Of a DNA stretch of 64,000 bases, positions 30,435-41,896 are shown in pieces. Made by a program: the position numbers and the translations under genes. The DNA lies in the NCBI GenBank assembly GCA_964035575.1, contig OZ037843.1, forward strand, positions 1,302,001-1,366,000, in the 5' to 3' direction. This stretch comes from Rhynchopus sp. YZ270_cl-10 (Eukaryota; Euglenozoa; Diplonemea; Diplonemida; Diplonemidae). The notes below the pieces were generated by a model that ran no database searches, was not told the DNA's origin, and worked only from the letters and a program-made list of their open reading frames with translations. Within the stretch, counting starts at the first letter, position 1. The number at the start of each line of letters is the position of its first letter.

Positions 30435-33056
30435 ATGGTGTCATGCGGGATCCAGTCGCTGACAATGCTGCTGTGTGTGGTGCTGATTCTGTCGACAGGT
30501 GCGATCATCGGTGGCTTCACTCTGTCAACATGGGACGACCTTCTGGAGAAGGCACGTGACACAGGTGACGAGGGCTTCGGGATGTGTCTCGACAGTGGTA
30601 CGGCGGACATCGAAACGGTCTCGGCACGCTACCTGCGTTCTGTTCTTGGCAACGTGGACACGGCAGTGAAGGAGTACCTGAAGGTGCCTGAGCAGCACGT
30701 GATATCGATCGCCACCCTGGCACAGGCACACCACCCAAACGTCACCACGAGCCCTGCCTTTGCAGCTTCCCATTTGCGTCCTGCAGTTATGTCTGCCTAT
30801 ATGGCTGGGAAGGCGTCTGGAATTCTACGCTTCGGTCACGAAGCGTACCCGTGGTGTGCGGCACATCCTGTTCCGTGGAAGAGGGGTGACGGGTTTGCAG
30901 GGTGGGGCTCGCGGATGGCATACAGGACACTGTATGATGGGAGCGCTCCCCTAGAGGCAAATGACACCAGATTCCTCGTGCTGTATTCTACACGTGACCA
31001 CGTGACGCTGGCAGAGGGACTTTCCGACCATGCTGTCCTCACAGAAAGCAACAAGCTGGGTGACATCAGAAACCCCTCACAGCCGTGCAACCCGCAACCT
31101 GACCAGAACAAAGGCGAGATGCGTGGACTGTGCATATTCCCCATCTCTATTGTCGAACCCCTGGGCGACCCAATCGTTGCCCAACGTGGGAGACAGATGT
31201 GGTACCTGGGTGCCGACGATCCACCACTCAACCCTGTGGACACTCTTGTTTATTCCAGCATGCAGGTGCAGTGGGACTACATGTCCTGGGAGCTGAGCTA
31301 CACCTACACCCACCCAGATATGTACACGATGTACCCCAAGCAGGGCAAGCGTGTGGGTTCAGTGGTTGCCACCGTGACTGCGAAAGGAGTGTCTGACGTG
31401 GTGCGTGCACAGCTGCTCCCGACCGGCACGTCGTTGTACCTGGTGGATTACGACCGTGCATCTGGATCAGTGGGGACAGTTGTTGCGCACAACAGAGGAC
31501 GGCACGTGACGTACGTGAGAACCCTGAGAGACGTCGGTGCCTACGTGGACCTTGCATACAGCATCAACATAACGAACCACTCGATGGAAGACGCAACGTC
31601 GCACATCCCCTCAGTGATTGCAGAGCACGGGCGGTTTGTGTTCACACACCCACAGAACTACAGAGACCTTGTGGAGAAGACAGAGGACTCCTTCCTGAAG
31701 TGGTCTGACTCGAACGGCACGGAGTTCTGGACAATCACGTCAACAATTGAACACAGAACGATCCTGTGGTATTCAACCCTTCTTGTGCCGAGGACGTCTG
31801 TGATGGATACGATTGATGCGTCGACGAATGCAATCCGTGCGAAGGTGGCATCAGATCTGTCCTCTGCAGACGCACAGAAGGAGGATGCGGTGACTGTGAT
31901 GGCGATTGTGACGGCTGTTGCGGTGATAGGACTTCTTGCCATTGCTGTTGTGTTCACACGCTACATCACGTCACCTCTGCTGAAGCTTGGGAGTGAGATG
32001 GCAAGTGTGGCTGTGATGGACCTGGAGGCTGTGGACACGGGCCGTGCAGTGTCGCAGCTGAGTGAAGTGGGGATGATGCAGCGCAGCTTTGTTACCATGG
32101 TGGCGAACCTGGTGGAGTACCGGAACTACATGCCGCAGAGTGTGCTTGTCAACGACAGCGACAAAGAGGACGTGTCCGAGACGGATTCTACACAAGATAT
32201 GAAGTCGCTGTCAGGCTTGTCTCGGCATTCACGTTCACGTGCGTCACCCAGTTCGGTTGTTACGATGCAGGCACAGAAGGCACTGCTGCGTGTGGAAGGG
32301 ATGAAGAAGAAGAAGGTGTCGCTGGCACACATGAACGTCGTGTCGTGGCACGCCTTCTGCAAGAAGCACAAGGACGCAGAGGTGCTCTCCGCACACGCAG
32401 GTGTGATTGAGAGGATCCTGACAGCAGTGCAGCACAACAAAGGTGTGTGCGACACGTTTGCTGGGGACAAGATGCTTGCCACCTTCAACGCCTTTGTTCC
32501 GAAGTCGTCACACAGTGTTGCCTGTGTGAAGGCTGCACACGAAGCAGCAACAACAGTTGGTGATGTGCACACGATCTCGTATGGGTGCACGACAGGCGAG
32601 GCACGTGTCGGGAACATGGGTTGCAACGGGATGAAGAAGGTGTCGATTCTTTCGCAGTCCATGTCGTGGGTGGTTGTGCTTGAGCGTTGGAACAAGAAGC
32701 ACAACCTGCACGGTGTTGTTGACCTCAACATTTCACGTGAGGCGGAGGGACAGGTGGTGCTCCAATGTGCAGGTGCTGTGCTGTACAAGAAGTTCAGTGA
32801 GAACGCCCAGACTGTGTTTGCTGTGAAGGGTCTGTGCAGCAGCGAAAACGAGGAGTGGATGTACCAGCTGGAGTCGTCCTCAAACAACCCGCACGCACTG
32901 TGGAACGAGGTCTTCGAGCACATCATCAAACAGGACTTTGAGAAGGCGTCTTCTCTGCTGGACAGCGTCGCTCAGGACCAACGCACACCTTACGAAGAGC
33001 TTATGGGCTATGTGCGGGAGAAGGCTTATGCACCGTACGTTGTGGATTTGCACTGA
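30435..33056 (+). CDS. Receptor-like pseudo-cyclase P2
   Basis: 873 residues with the same layout as P1: signal anchor, Cache-like ectodomain, second membrane helix, HAMP-like segment and cyclase fold with the same lost residues. Its ectodomain is of the P1/P3 type (GSAPLEANDTRF block), with local changes such as PEQHVISIATLAQAHHPNVTT near residues 85-105. The end (VDLNISREAEGQ and MGYVREKAYAP) is shared with P4, while the HAMP stretch (LGSEMAS) is of P1/P5 type, a recombinant signature. The linker carries an extra SRSR. An upstream in-frame ATG at 30351 is not conserved. Confidence 0.93.
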   Translation: MVSCGIQSLTMLLCVVLILSTGAIIGGFTLSTWDDLLEKARDTGDEGFGMCLDSGTADIETVSARYLRSVLGNVDTAVKEYLKVPEQHVISIATLAQAHHPNVTTSPAFAASHLRPAVMSAYMAGKASGILRFGHEAYPWCAAHPVPWKRGDGFAGWGSRMAYRTLYDGSAPLEANDTRFLVLYSTRDHVTLAEGLSDHAVLTESNKLGDIRNPSQPCNPQPDQNKGEMRGLCIFPISIVEPLGDPIVAQRGRQMWYLGADDPPLNPVDTLVYSSMQVQWDYMSWELSYTYTHPDMYTMYPKQGKRVGSVVATVTAKGVSDVVRAQLLPTGTSLYLVDYDRASGSVGTVVAHNRGRHVTYVRTLRDVGAYVDLAYSINITNHSMEDATSHIPSVIAEHGRFVFTHPQNYRDLVEKTEDSFLKWSDSNGTEFWTITSTIEHRTILWYSTLLVPRTSVMDTIDASTNAIRAKVASDLSSADAQKEDAVTVMAIVTAVAVIGLLAIAVVFTRYITSPLLKLGSEMASVAVMDLEAVDTGRAVSQLSEVGMMQRSFVTMVANLVEYRNYMPQSVLVNDSDKEDVSETDSTQDMKSLSGLSRHSRSRASPSSVVTMQAQKALLRVEGMKKKKVSLAHMNVVSWHAFCKKHKDAEVLSAHAGVIERILTAVQHNKGVCDTFAGDKMLATFNAFVPKSSHSVACVKAAHEAATTVGDVHTISYGCTTGEARVGNMGCNGMKKVSILSQSMSWVVVLERWNKKHNLHGVVDLNISREAEGQVVLQCAGAVLYKKFSENAQTVFAVKGLCSSENEEWMYQLESSSNNPHALWNEVFEHIIKQDFEKASSLLDSVAQDQRTPYEELMGYVREKAYAPYVVDLH

Positions 33057-33363
33057 AATTTCTTTTCCTTCTTTTACTGAGGATTGATTGATTCTCACAA
33101 GGCAGCACACAAGAAATGCTAGTATAGGTGTAATGAAACCGTTTGTCATGCTACCTTAGTTGTGCAGCATTGTTTATCATGTGGGAAGACTGTGCACACT
33201 TATCATTGCTCACCCCACCTGAATGGGTTTTGATCAGGTTTTTGGCGCACTAACGAAAACCTGATCACAAAAAGCACTGTGATAGTGATGTCGTACTTTT
33301 TTCTAGAAGTGATATTTATTCTGTTGTGCTGTGTGTGTCAATCCCTCCTTTGTGTGTGTGTGA
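33057..33363. other. 3' flank of P2 shared with P4
   Basis: 33085-33363 is nearly identical to 49319-49607. It contains a hairpin at 33232-33266 (GATCAGGTTTT pairing with AAAACCTGATC); the same hairpin after P4 is at 49476-49510. No gene. Confidence 0.75.
33232..33266. terminator. Conserved 3' hairpin after P2
   Basis: Eleven-bp perfect stem around a 13-nt loop, about 175 bases after the stop, repeated at 49476-49510 after P4. It may mark mRNA 3' ends or processing; conservation may also simply reflect recent duplication. Confidence 0.4.
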
Positions 33364-33383
33364 CTAAGCCACTTGCGGCTTAG
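33364..33383. other. CTAAGC...GCTTAG hairpin, copy 3
   Basis: Stem CTAAGCC/GGCTTAG with loop ACTTGC, followed by GTTCATCTTATTCC. The stem has gained one pair compared with copies 1 and 5. Confidence 0.6.
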
Positions 33384-34436
33384 GTTCATCTTATTCCATT
33401 CTTCGTTTTGTCCTCCACAGAAAACCCTACACCTCTGCCCCGTTCCACAATAGTTCGATAGTCTACAGCTGTACGAGGACGGCTTGGTAGAAGTGTCACG
33501 TCCCCGCATCCCACAATAAAAGAGAAGTGTGTTCACGTCGTGATCTTCTCTTCTGCGCGAACAAAATAGAAATCACAATCCTTTGTTTTCCTTTTGCAGG
33601 TCCTCATAGTAGTTAGCATAATCGCGAAGTCAGTGTCTCTCTTTGCTCTGACCTTGAACGATGTACTGTGGTCGCGGCTAACGTGAACAGGACCTTCAAA
33701 GGTTCTTTGTCACCGACCTGGTTGTCCTTAATATTATTTGCAGCTCACAGCAAGACAAAAAAAATACTTTTTTTCCATCATAAAAATACATGGGATGCCA
33801 TACAATACAACGAGGCCTATTCGTCCTCGCTAAGGCCGGCTAAGGCGTGGCGAAGCATGATTGTAAAGTATTTGTCTGTGTGCCTCAGCCACGACACAAA
33901 TATATTTTCCAGACGTACCTATTTTGAGGCGTCGTCGGCCTCGTTGCATTGTATGCACTCTTGTGTTAGGTACACTGTGCCTAGATATACCCTGGAGGCT
34001 AATTCGTTTTCGCACTATATTCGGATCCGAATATATGGTGAATATGATCCAAGAAGAGTCTTAGGGGTATGACTAGAGGGATTTGTACTGCAAGTCACAT
34101 TGTCCCCTTTAGACTGAGTTGCGGTTTAGTTTCTCCTCCTTTTATTTCGTTATGTCCACCGCCCCTTCTTCCTCTTCGACTGTATGCTAAGCAGAAAAAT
34201 TCACGATCATTGTCATTATTTTTGAAACAGTTAGGCAAAGTCGTTTACTTTATCAGAACACCACTGATTTAGCGTTATTTTACGATTATGTTTTCCTTAA
34301 GCAAATCAACGAAGAAAGGGTTTTTCCTTTTACTTACCATCACAGTTACTATTATTTCCCCACGGTGGAGTCCGTTCAAAAGGGTACGCCCATTTTGGGC
34401 GGAGTCCACCGTGCAAAAGGAAAATAGTTTAGTATA
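33384..34436. other. P2-P3 spacer with small palindromes
   Basis: Collinear with the P1-P2 spacer except for P2-specific stretches. One of these (about 33795-34070) has inverted arms at 33796-33817 and 33937-33957 and a 20-bp perfect palindrome around GGATCC at 34016-34035. Another palindrome (CACGGTGGAGTCCG) spans 34361-34413. No gene recognised. Confidence 0.6.
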
Positions 34437-34648
34437 GTGGAGCACACTCTAGGCATAGTGTGCAGACGAACAAAATGTTCGTCGATGTTCGTCGTGGGGG
34501 GGGGGGGGGGGGAAATTGTTCGTCGATGTTCGTCGTTGTTCGTCGTGGGTTGCCCTTGTGGCACGAACAAAACCGACGAACATTTTGTTCGTCGACGAAC
34601 CGCCCACCAAAAATGTTCGTCTGCACACTATGTCTAGGGTGGCTACAC
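34437..34648. mobile_element. TA-flanked MITE with GTTCGTCG repeats (212 bp)
   Basis: Imperfect inverted ends of about 35 bp share CATAGTGTGCAGACGAAC. TA lies at 34435-34436 and 34649-34650. The inside is made of TTCGTCG repeats in both orientations and a long G run near 34497-34513. Non-coding. Confidence 0.7.
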
Positions 34649-34650
34649 TA

Positions 34651-36521
34651 ATACAACCAAGTTTTCAAAAAGAAAAGAAACTATAGCAAACTACGCTTCT
34701 CTCTGTAGGTGGGTAGGTGCTATGCAATGCCCCCTTTTTTCCTCCCTTCCTTTTAGTTGAGTTCAGGTATTCCTTTTAGATGTGTGTACGAAAGGCACAT
34801 TCGCGTTACAAGTTTTTTGTTGTTGACAAAAATATGGACCAAACCACGCAAAGAAGCTGTTTATTTCAGAAACCACGAAATGGATGTAGGACTGCATAGT
34901 TGGGTGAGCAGGCTGTTGTATTTCAGACCAACTTTCACAGTCACGTGCCGAAGTGCTCCCGCCAGAGGTGTGAGTGAGAGTCACACTTTGTGTGGGGTTT
35001 TGGTTCATATTATCTCATTGTCAAGAGCCTCGGGGAGGTGTCCAGTTTTCTTTATTTGTAAATCTGTGAACGATTCCCTTTGAGGACAGGTCAGTGTGGT
35101 GGGACACTCAGCAGCTAGCATGTCGAGTGAGGGCGCAACACTTCTTCACGAACATGTCCTCATGTGTGCAAGTGATGTCAAAGTGCGATGATGACTCATG
35201 GCACCACTGCAGCATTGCTTACACACACAGCTGTGGTGATCTCTTGGAGGGTCTTTGTCAGCACTCTTTTAAGTTTCTGTATTGTATTTTTTATTTTTTT
35301 TTGCAATCTAACTCACGGGGTTCTTGTTCTTGTTCTTCTTGTTGTTTTCTGGTCAAGATCTTTGACGAATGTTTTCTTTTTTTTTCCAGCCACACCATTT
35401 TTTTGAAAACTTGGTCATTTTTATTTCTTTGTTTGAGTTTCTGGAGTCAGGCCAGCTTATTGCACACAGGAGAGCTGCCACATCCAGGGGTGAGATGTGC
35501 TGCCTGTAATGACTTCTCGAGTCCGCCTAAGCACTTCGCGGTAGCCCCAAGGGAAGACACCCTTCTTCAGAAGCCAGGTAGAGAATGCTGCCCCCCACCT
35601 ACCCCCTCTACACTGTCCGCGTAGATCCCCCCCATTACGCAAGGAGTCATCATGATGCCACAAGGCAAGTCGCTCCCCCAAAGCGATGGCATTGGATGGC
35701 ATGTGCACGTTTAGGAACTGAGCCACGATAGCCCTGAGGGTCCCAGATATGCACCCACGGTTGCTATCGTGCAAAATCTTAGTTGTTATTTTTTTTTTGA
35801 CAAAAAGTCTGGGGTACAAAAAAGGTCGCGTGATTCGCCGAGCGGTTGTGAACCGCCTCCGTTCTCTTACGGTACGGACCCACTCACGTCCCCACCCTTT
35901 GCATGAGCTCGGCTGAGATGTGTTGTAGCACGTTTCAGCTACTTTTTGTTTGTATGTTGTACAAGAACTTCTTTTTTCATCTTTTTTATTTTATCCTTCT
36001 GAACTTTGAAGGAACTCTCCCCAGCCTTGGTTGTCATGATTTTTTTTCTCTCTCTCTCTCTCTCTTTTTTGTTGTTGTGTGTGCGTTTCACCACAACCTC
36101 TCCCAGTGCCTTTTTTTTTTATGTGATGGGTGTTAAGTTTCTATTTTTTTTTTGTGTTTTCAGGACAAACACTTTGTGGCAATTCAAATGTCTTGAGACT
36201 TTGTGTTTCCCCCCCCTTTGTTCTGCTGTTCTTCACCCTCTGTACTTCGTCGGTTTGCACTCACCTCATTTCTGTATTCAGGCGAAGGGTGTTTTCTTTC
36301 GACATCCATGCGAGCAACTTATTTGGTTTCCTTTGTGTCACAATCTGTTTGGGTATTGGTGATGGCATCTGGGGCTAGCATGCACTACGTAGTTCAGTCG
36401 GGCAGGTCTGACTCTGACTGAGTGCATTTTCTATTGTGCTTTCATCCGGACGGCTGGCAGCGTACAGTGGGTCAGTCGGAGGTGCCTGCATCAATAACCT
36501 ACCGTTTTTACTTTCTTTGTG
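34651..36521. other. Array-conserved spacer modules
   Basis: Collinear with 6575-6805, 11915-12758 and 13424-14000. Compared with the P1-P2 copy it lacks the 4.8-kb hAT-like and the 665-bp hAT-like insertions. No supported gene. Confidence 0.65.
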
Positions 36522-37250
36522 GGAAATATCTCACAGCTTTTTACTTTTATTTTAGAGCGTTCAAAAAAAAAAAATAAAAAAAAAATAAAAGATTTTATTT
36601 GCTTTTCAAAACAAAACAAAAAAAACAGGATATTGTCTCGAGAATTACTGGTTATATTGTGGACAATATCAATAAACAAAAAAAAAGAGAACATTGCTTT
36701 TTCCCCAAAAAAAACCTGGAAAAACAAAGAAGAAGTCAATTTGATAAAACTATAGTCCAAACATCCCGCCTCACCCCCATCCCTCCCATCCCTCCCAACC
36801 CGTGTTTGTGTTTCTCTCAATATTTTAAACCCTTGCTCCTACTGATGAGTTTGCTGCCGCAGGGTTTTTGTCGAGGTGGTCTAGGAGCAGGCAGCTCGAA
36901 ACCACTAAAACGAGTGTCAGCCCAGAATCTGTATTTATATGGATAATGCTACATTTAATGGAGAGGTAAAATGTACTGGCTGTATCCATCTCCTTTTTAT
37001 TGTCAGCCCATATAATCCGTACCAACGAGGATAATGCTATTTTTAAGAGGTAAATTTTACTGGCTGTAACCTCACGGACTTTTATTAATGGGTACATGAA
37101 ACTTTCTTTTCCAAAAAAAAAACATAAAAAAACGAGTCACGTCACTATCAGAAACAAACAATCCACATAAAGTAAAAAAAAAAAGTTTGGGTACATTTAG
37201 TGCACCCTATTATACCATCTATTCAGTAGAATAGTTAGTATATGAAACAA
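36522..37250. mobile_element. Insertion with 10-bp target duplication, unclassified
   Basis: TTTCTTTGTG flanks both sides (36512-36521, 37251-37260) and occurs once at the empty site 14002-14011 in the duplicate spacer. Ends are not inverted repeats. The interior is A-rich on the left and has two related segments starting GGATAATGCTA near 36940 and 37028. A retroposed or other unclassified insert; no gene is visible. Confidence 0.7.
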
Positions 37251-37289
37251 TTTCTTTGTGTCCACATTGTTTATTTTTCTTTCCTCTTA

Positions 37290-37678
37290 CAGTCATCCAA
37301 CAAACGTTGGTGGGTAAAAACGTTGGTGGATTTGGGGTCTCGAAAAAAATTGGTGGGTTTTTTGGATTAGAACTGCATTTTTGAGTTTCCTTTACGTGGA
37401 CCCCTATGCCCCTATGCCCCTATGCCCCTCCTCTCCTCCCCTGTCCACCCACAAACCCGGTCCAGATTGAAAAAATAATACCGCAAAAGTAAAAAAAGAT
37501 GCCCCCATATACAAAACCTGCCGCAGGTTTACACCGTCAATGTTGCACTTTTGGGTTTGCGGGTACATGGTAAACACAGGTTAGAAACCACTAAGGTTGG
37601 TGGGTAAAAAGGTTGGTGGGTTTGGGGTCTCGAAAAAATTTGGTGGGTTTTACCCCACCAACCTTTGTTGGATGACTG
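37290..37678. mobile_element. Tc1/mariner-like MITE (389 bp)
   Basis: Inverted ends CAGTCATCCAACAAA (26 bp with one mismatch) are flanked by TA at 37288-37289 and 37679-37680. The duplicate spacer near 14030-14056 lacks it. Inside, the GTTGGTGGGT...GGGGTCTCG module is repeated near both ends. CAGT termini and TA duplication are typical of Tc1/mariner; no transposase. Confidence 0.85.
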
Positions 37679-37680
37679 TA

Positions 37681-37904
37681 TGTTTCAACTTCTTTTTTCT
37701 CTGAAACTCTCCATTTACTTTTTACATCTCTCAAAAAATAACCTTCATTTGTCTGTAAAGACATACACTCCTCATCTATTTTTCCACTTTTGATTTCCTC
37801 TCGGTTCTTGTGCTCAGCATGGTGTTGGATTGCAAACTTTTGTGAGTAATTTGTTGATAATGCCATAACACCTCTGATCGTACTGGTGTGCAAAAACAAC
37901 AAGA
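37681..37904. other. Array-conserved spacer module
   Basis: Matches 28988-29175 up to the point where a foldback element is inserted. No gene. Confidence 0.6.
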
Positions 37905-38291
37905 TATGGTGTGTTCCGGGGTATGGGATTTTACACATCTACAAATTTTCACAAATTTTCACAACATAATTTTGGCCATATTTTTGTGAAGAATTGTGAA
38001 TAGTTGTGAAACGTTGTGAAGAGTTGTGAATTGAAATGAAAAAAACACCGACGTTGTGAAGATTTGTGAAGAGTTGTGAATTGGGAAAACCCCCCCTTTT
38101 TCTCTCCAATTCACAACTCTTCACAACTCTTCACAACGTCTGTGTTTTTTTCATCCAAATTTTCATTTCAATTCACAACTTTTCACAACTATTCACAACT
38201 CTTCACAATTCTTCACAAAAATATGGCCAAAATTATGTTGTGAAAATTTGTGAAGAGTTGTGAAGATGTGTAAAATCCCATACCCCGGAAC
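37905..38291. mobile_element. Foldback element of TTCACAA repeats (387 bp)
   Basis: Near-perfect inverted arms made of CTTCACAACT-type units, with outer sequence GTTCCGGGGTATGGG. The 9-bp repeat ACAACAAGA flanks it at 37896-37904 and 38292-38300. Foldback elements elsewhere are known for 9-bp duplications. Left end is 6-8 bases longer than the right. Confidence 0.7.
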
Positions 38292-38647
38292 ACAACAAGA
38301 CAACAAAAACCCCACCTGTTTTACAAGAATACGGCCCTGTCTGTGCTTTCCACTTATAGCCTTGACCACACTCTGACGCAGGGATAATGCCTGACCAAAC
38401 CTATCTCACCCGGGCCTAAATACCCTGGACATCCAATGATCCCCGTTCGTTACCTGACGAGTGGAGGCGGGAGCAGGACGTAGTAGCGGTATCCACGAAA
38501 CGAGAGATAGGTGAGGAAAGGCAGCGTGGAGTTCACACGAGAAAGCGAGGTGTCTACACGTCATCAATTTTTCAAAAAAAAAAAAAAAAAAAGCAAAATG
38601 CTAATGTGTCACGCTGAAGAATGCATAGAAAAAAATAAATAAAGAAA
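38292..38647. other. Spacer without recognisable gene
   Basis: Non-repetitive A/T-rich and mixed sequence between the foldback and Mutator-like elements, with no match recognised in the P1-P2 spacer. Confidence 0.45.
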
Positions 38648-40834
38648 GAGAAAAGTTCGATTTCGGCCTCGAAAATTACCGTGACACCGATTTGTCACGG
38701 AATTTTGTCACGGAATTTTTTTGAAAGATTCGATTTCGTGACAAAAAAAAATCGATTTCGTGACAAACCAATTTTTTCATTGACAAAAAAAAATTCGATT
38801 TCGTGACAAATCCAAAAATTCAGTGACAAAAAAATGTCAATGAAAAAATGGATTTTGTCAAGGAAACCGAACTTTTTGTCAAGGAAAAAGTCGTGACAGA
38901 AATGGATTTTGTCAAGGAAACCAAACTTTTTGTCACGGAAAAAGTCGTGACAGGGCACTGGGTACTGGGTACACTGGATACAAGGATAAAAGTCGTGAAA
39001 GAGCAACCACAGCTCCACATGACAAACACAAAAGTGTCCAGTCACGTGGGGCATTCATGCACTGAGGAGATAATGATCCAACAATTTACAAGAAAGATTA
39101 CTTAACCTACTGCTGGAAATTGCCAGGTCGTAGTAACACACAAAGTGTGCCTCCGTTCGGGAAGACCGGATATTCTAGAGACCAAAAAGGCCTCAAGAAT
39201 ATCTTCCGGTAGTCAAGGTATAACCGAATGAACGGCCCAAGACCCCCGTGGAGAAGTTAAATGTGTAATGCTATCAGGTAGAAACTGCGAACACTGTCTT
39301 ACCCTCCTCAATGCATGGTGGAAGATGTCTTTACAACAAATATCCTGTACCCAGGTACCAGGTTCCCAGACCCACGTAGTACCACGTCGCAGTACTACGC
39401 AAAATTTACCACCAGACCCTGTCTTCGTGCACCTGAAGTACAACGCCGCAGACAGGCCAAACATGCGTTGGACTCAGAGGAATGCCTGCTGTGCAGTGTA
39501 TCAATGAGAACCAACTCCCAGCAACAAGGGGCGCCTTTTGGCGGGCGTTGTTGAGGGTGTTTGGGGTGCAAAGTTTTCCACAATTTTGATGCGCGGGTAC
39601 AGAAGTGTTATCTTGTTCTTTCATCTCTAGGAATGTAAATGTCAATCGCGTTTAACTACCACTAGGGCTTGTTCAGTGAACCCACGAGGGGTCGAAGGGG
39701 GTTGGTTATCCCGTATCTATCAAAGGTTGTGTCGACCAGGCTAAACCACTATGTTACGCTGTACGTTGTTAAATCCGAAGAAATAACACTTTAGCAGCCG
39801 CAGGAAGTTTGCTAAAAAGAGTGCCTCACGCTACACAAACCACCACCCGCGATTGACTTAGATGTTATAACAAAGAGAATTCAGAACAAAACAACACCCT
39901 GCCCCATACACACTAAATTGTCATGCTTCAAGAGCATGCCTGGGCCAAAATTACTATGACGAAAAGGCAACAAGACCACCCACAAGGAGTGTGAATTGTG
40001 CACTGGTTTTCTGGGGGAACAAACAATATTTTCTTGTGTCTAGTCCTCCGGAAGCAGAGGACAGACTTTCCGGAAGGTTTCCAAAGTCGAATTTCTTGCA
40101 CTAGCTATGCTCCCTGGTTAATGGCTATAGCAGTGACTGACAAAGTGTTCCCACCCCCCTTTCCACCACCATAATAACCGAACTCTGCTTATCAAACCAC
40201 AATCTGAATCTGCTTCCGTCGCATGCGCTGGTGGATTCGATCTGTTTTGGTGTGTGTAATGGAATGTATGGGTGAGGGTTGGGGTATTAGGTATAGAAAC
40301 TTGCGCACCCATTAATTTTTTACCGAATGAAAATGAAATCTGCAATGAGTGTCTGCTGCATATCATTTAGTGGGGCTGGCCTCTGGCCAGAGGCGTGCAA
40401 GCCTGACCGTGTTCGCGATATACTAAGTCTTGCATAATCATAAAGTTATCATACCTTGTGTCTTCAGTCTCTGCCCTTAGGTTTCTAGACAGCTCAAGAA
40501 TGGCCTCTTTTGTGTTTGTCAAGTGGCTGTCTGGTCACTTTTCAGTGACTGGCGGGTTGGCTGTCACGACTTTTTCCTTGACAAAATCCATTTTTTTCAA
40601 TGACATTTTTTTGTCAATGAAAAAATGGATTTGTCACGAAATCGAATTTTTTTTTGTCAATGAAAAAAGTCATTTGTCACTAAATTGAATTTTGTGTGTC
40701 AATGAAAAAATCGGCTTGTCACGAAATCGAACTTTTTTTGTCACGAAATCGAATCTTTCAAAAAAATTCCGTGACAAAGTACCGTGACAAATCGGTGTCA
40801 CGGGTATTTTCGAGGCCGAAATCGAACTTTTCTC
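38648..40834. mobile_element. Mutator-like element (2187 bp), long inverted ends
   Basis: Inverted repeats of roughly 230-290 bases start GAGAAAAGTTCGATTTCGG and contain tandem TTTCGTGACAAA units. The 9-bp repeat ATAAAGAAA flanks both ends (38639-38647, 40835-40843). Long inverted repeats plus a 9-bp duplication is the Mutator hallmark. The interior (39000-40560) has no MURA-type transposase; it includes repeat R in reverse. The corresponding sequence without the insertion is seen at about 29330-29350. Confidence 0.82.
39430..40110 (-). repeat. Dispersed repeat R, copy 2
   Basis: Reverse-strand relative of 22364-23140. Its continuation to 40145 carries the uninterrupted insertion site of the CACTA-like element. 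It forms the cargo of the Mutator-like element. Confidence 0.8.
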
Positions 40835-40843
40835 ATAAAGAAA

Positions 40844-41896
40844 TAACTCACGTTCCATCACACCGTTCGTGTATGCCATTTTCTTCGTATTTTCCTTTCT
40901 TTCCCCTTTTTTCTTTTGTTTTTTTTACCATCATTCATACAGGGTAATCTGGCCGATGCCAGACTTTTGATAATCCTGAATTTTCTTGACTTTTCTTGAC
41001 TTTCAGAAGTCAGGAAAAAATCAAGAAAAAGTCAAAACATATCCTTTTCTTGACTTTTTGAGACTTTGAAAAGTTCGACTTTCCTTTCGTCTTGTCGTAA
41101 CACATCATTCACAAACAGAATGAAGAGACACAAATAGTGTCATCTTTGTGATGAAAGTATGTTGGTGATCACGTGTTGTGGTCACATCCTTTTTGTGTTA
41201 TTTTTGGACCCCAGATATAAAAAGTACCAAGTACGCAACAACTACGCAATATAGGGTCGTCAGGAGCACCAATTTTGTGAATTTTTGTGGTTCCCTACCC
41301 CGGGGTAGGGACCCCCGCTCAGGTCACCCCTCTCCACATCATTTTTTTTTCTCTTTGTGTTTACTTTTTACTTTTTTACTTGTGTAACGGAAGCACCTGG
41401 AACTCACTGCTTTCGATCGTTTTCAGCTCTAATACTCTATCATCAATTTATACAAGACTGTTTTTACGTCGAAGGTAAAAGAAAACAGACCACATGTTGT
41501 CAGAAATAGGCACACCTCACCCCCCTCCGTTTTCGCTTCTCTGTGCTTCACATCACGCCTCAAATATCCCTCACACTGCGTGGGGAAGTACAGAAGCGTG
41601 CTCTGTGAGTCTCCTATGGTACATTGAAGTGGCCGTTGGATTACCGTTGGGTTGGTCACTGTATCCCCAGCCTGTGCGGATGAGTCACACAGTACACAGC
41701 AAAGTAGGTGGGTACGTGCCGCCAATACGACGTGACGTCCTACATTAGCCTTCGTCCCCAAAACTGCATACTGTACGGAAAGCAACAAAGACCTCCTCTT
41801 TGGCGCGTCCACAGCATCGTGTGTCACCAAGGCTCACATACACAGCATCCATTGCCTTGTCTTGCATCCCGTCTGTCCCCACACCACACCACACAC
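40844..41896. other. Array-conserved upstream spacer of P3
   Basis: 40850-41210 matches 29344-29700 and 41330-41890 matches the upstream block of P2 and P4. The block is cut at about 41828, so P3 lost the part nearest to its gene and gained a different sequence shared with P6. Confidence 0.65.
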
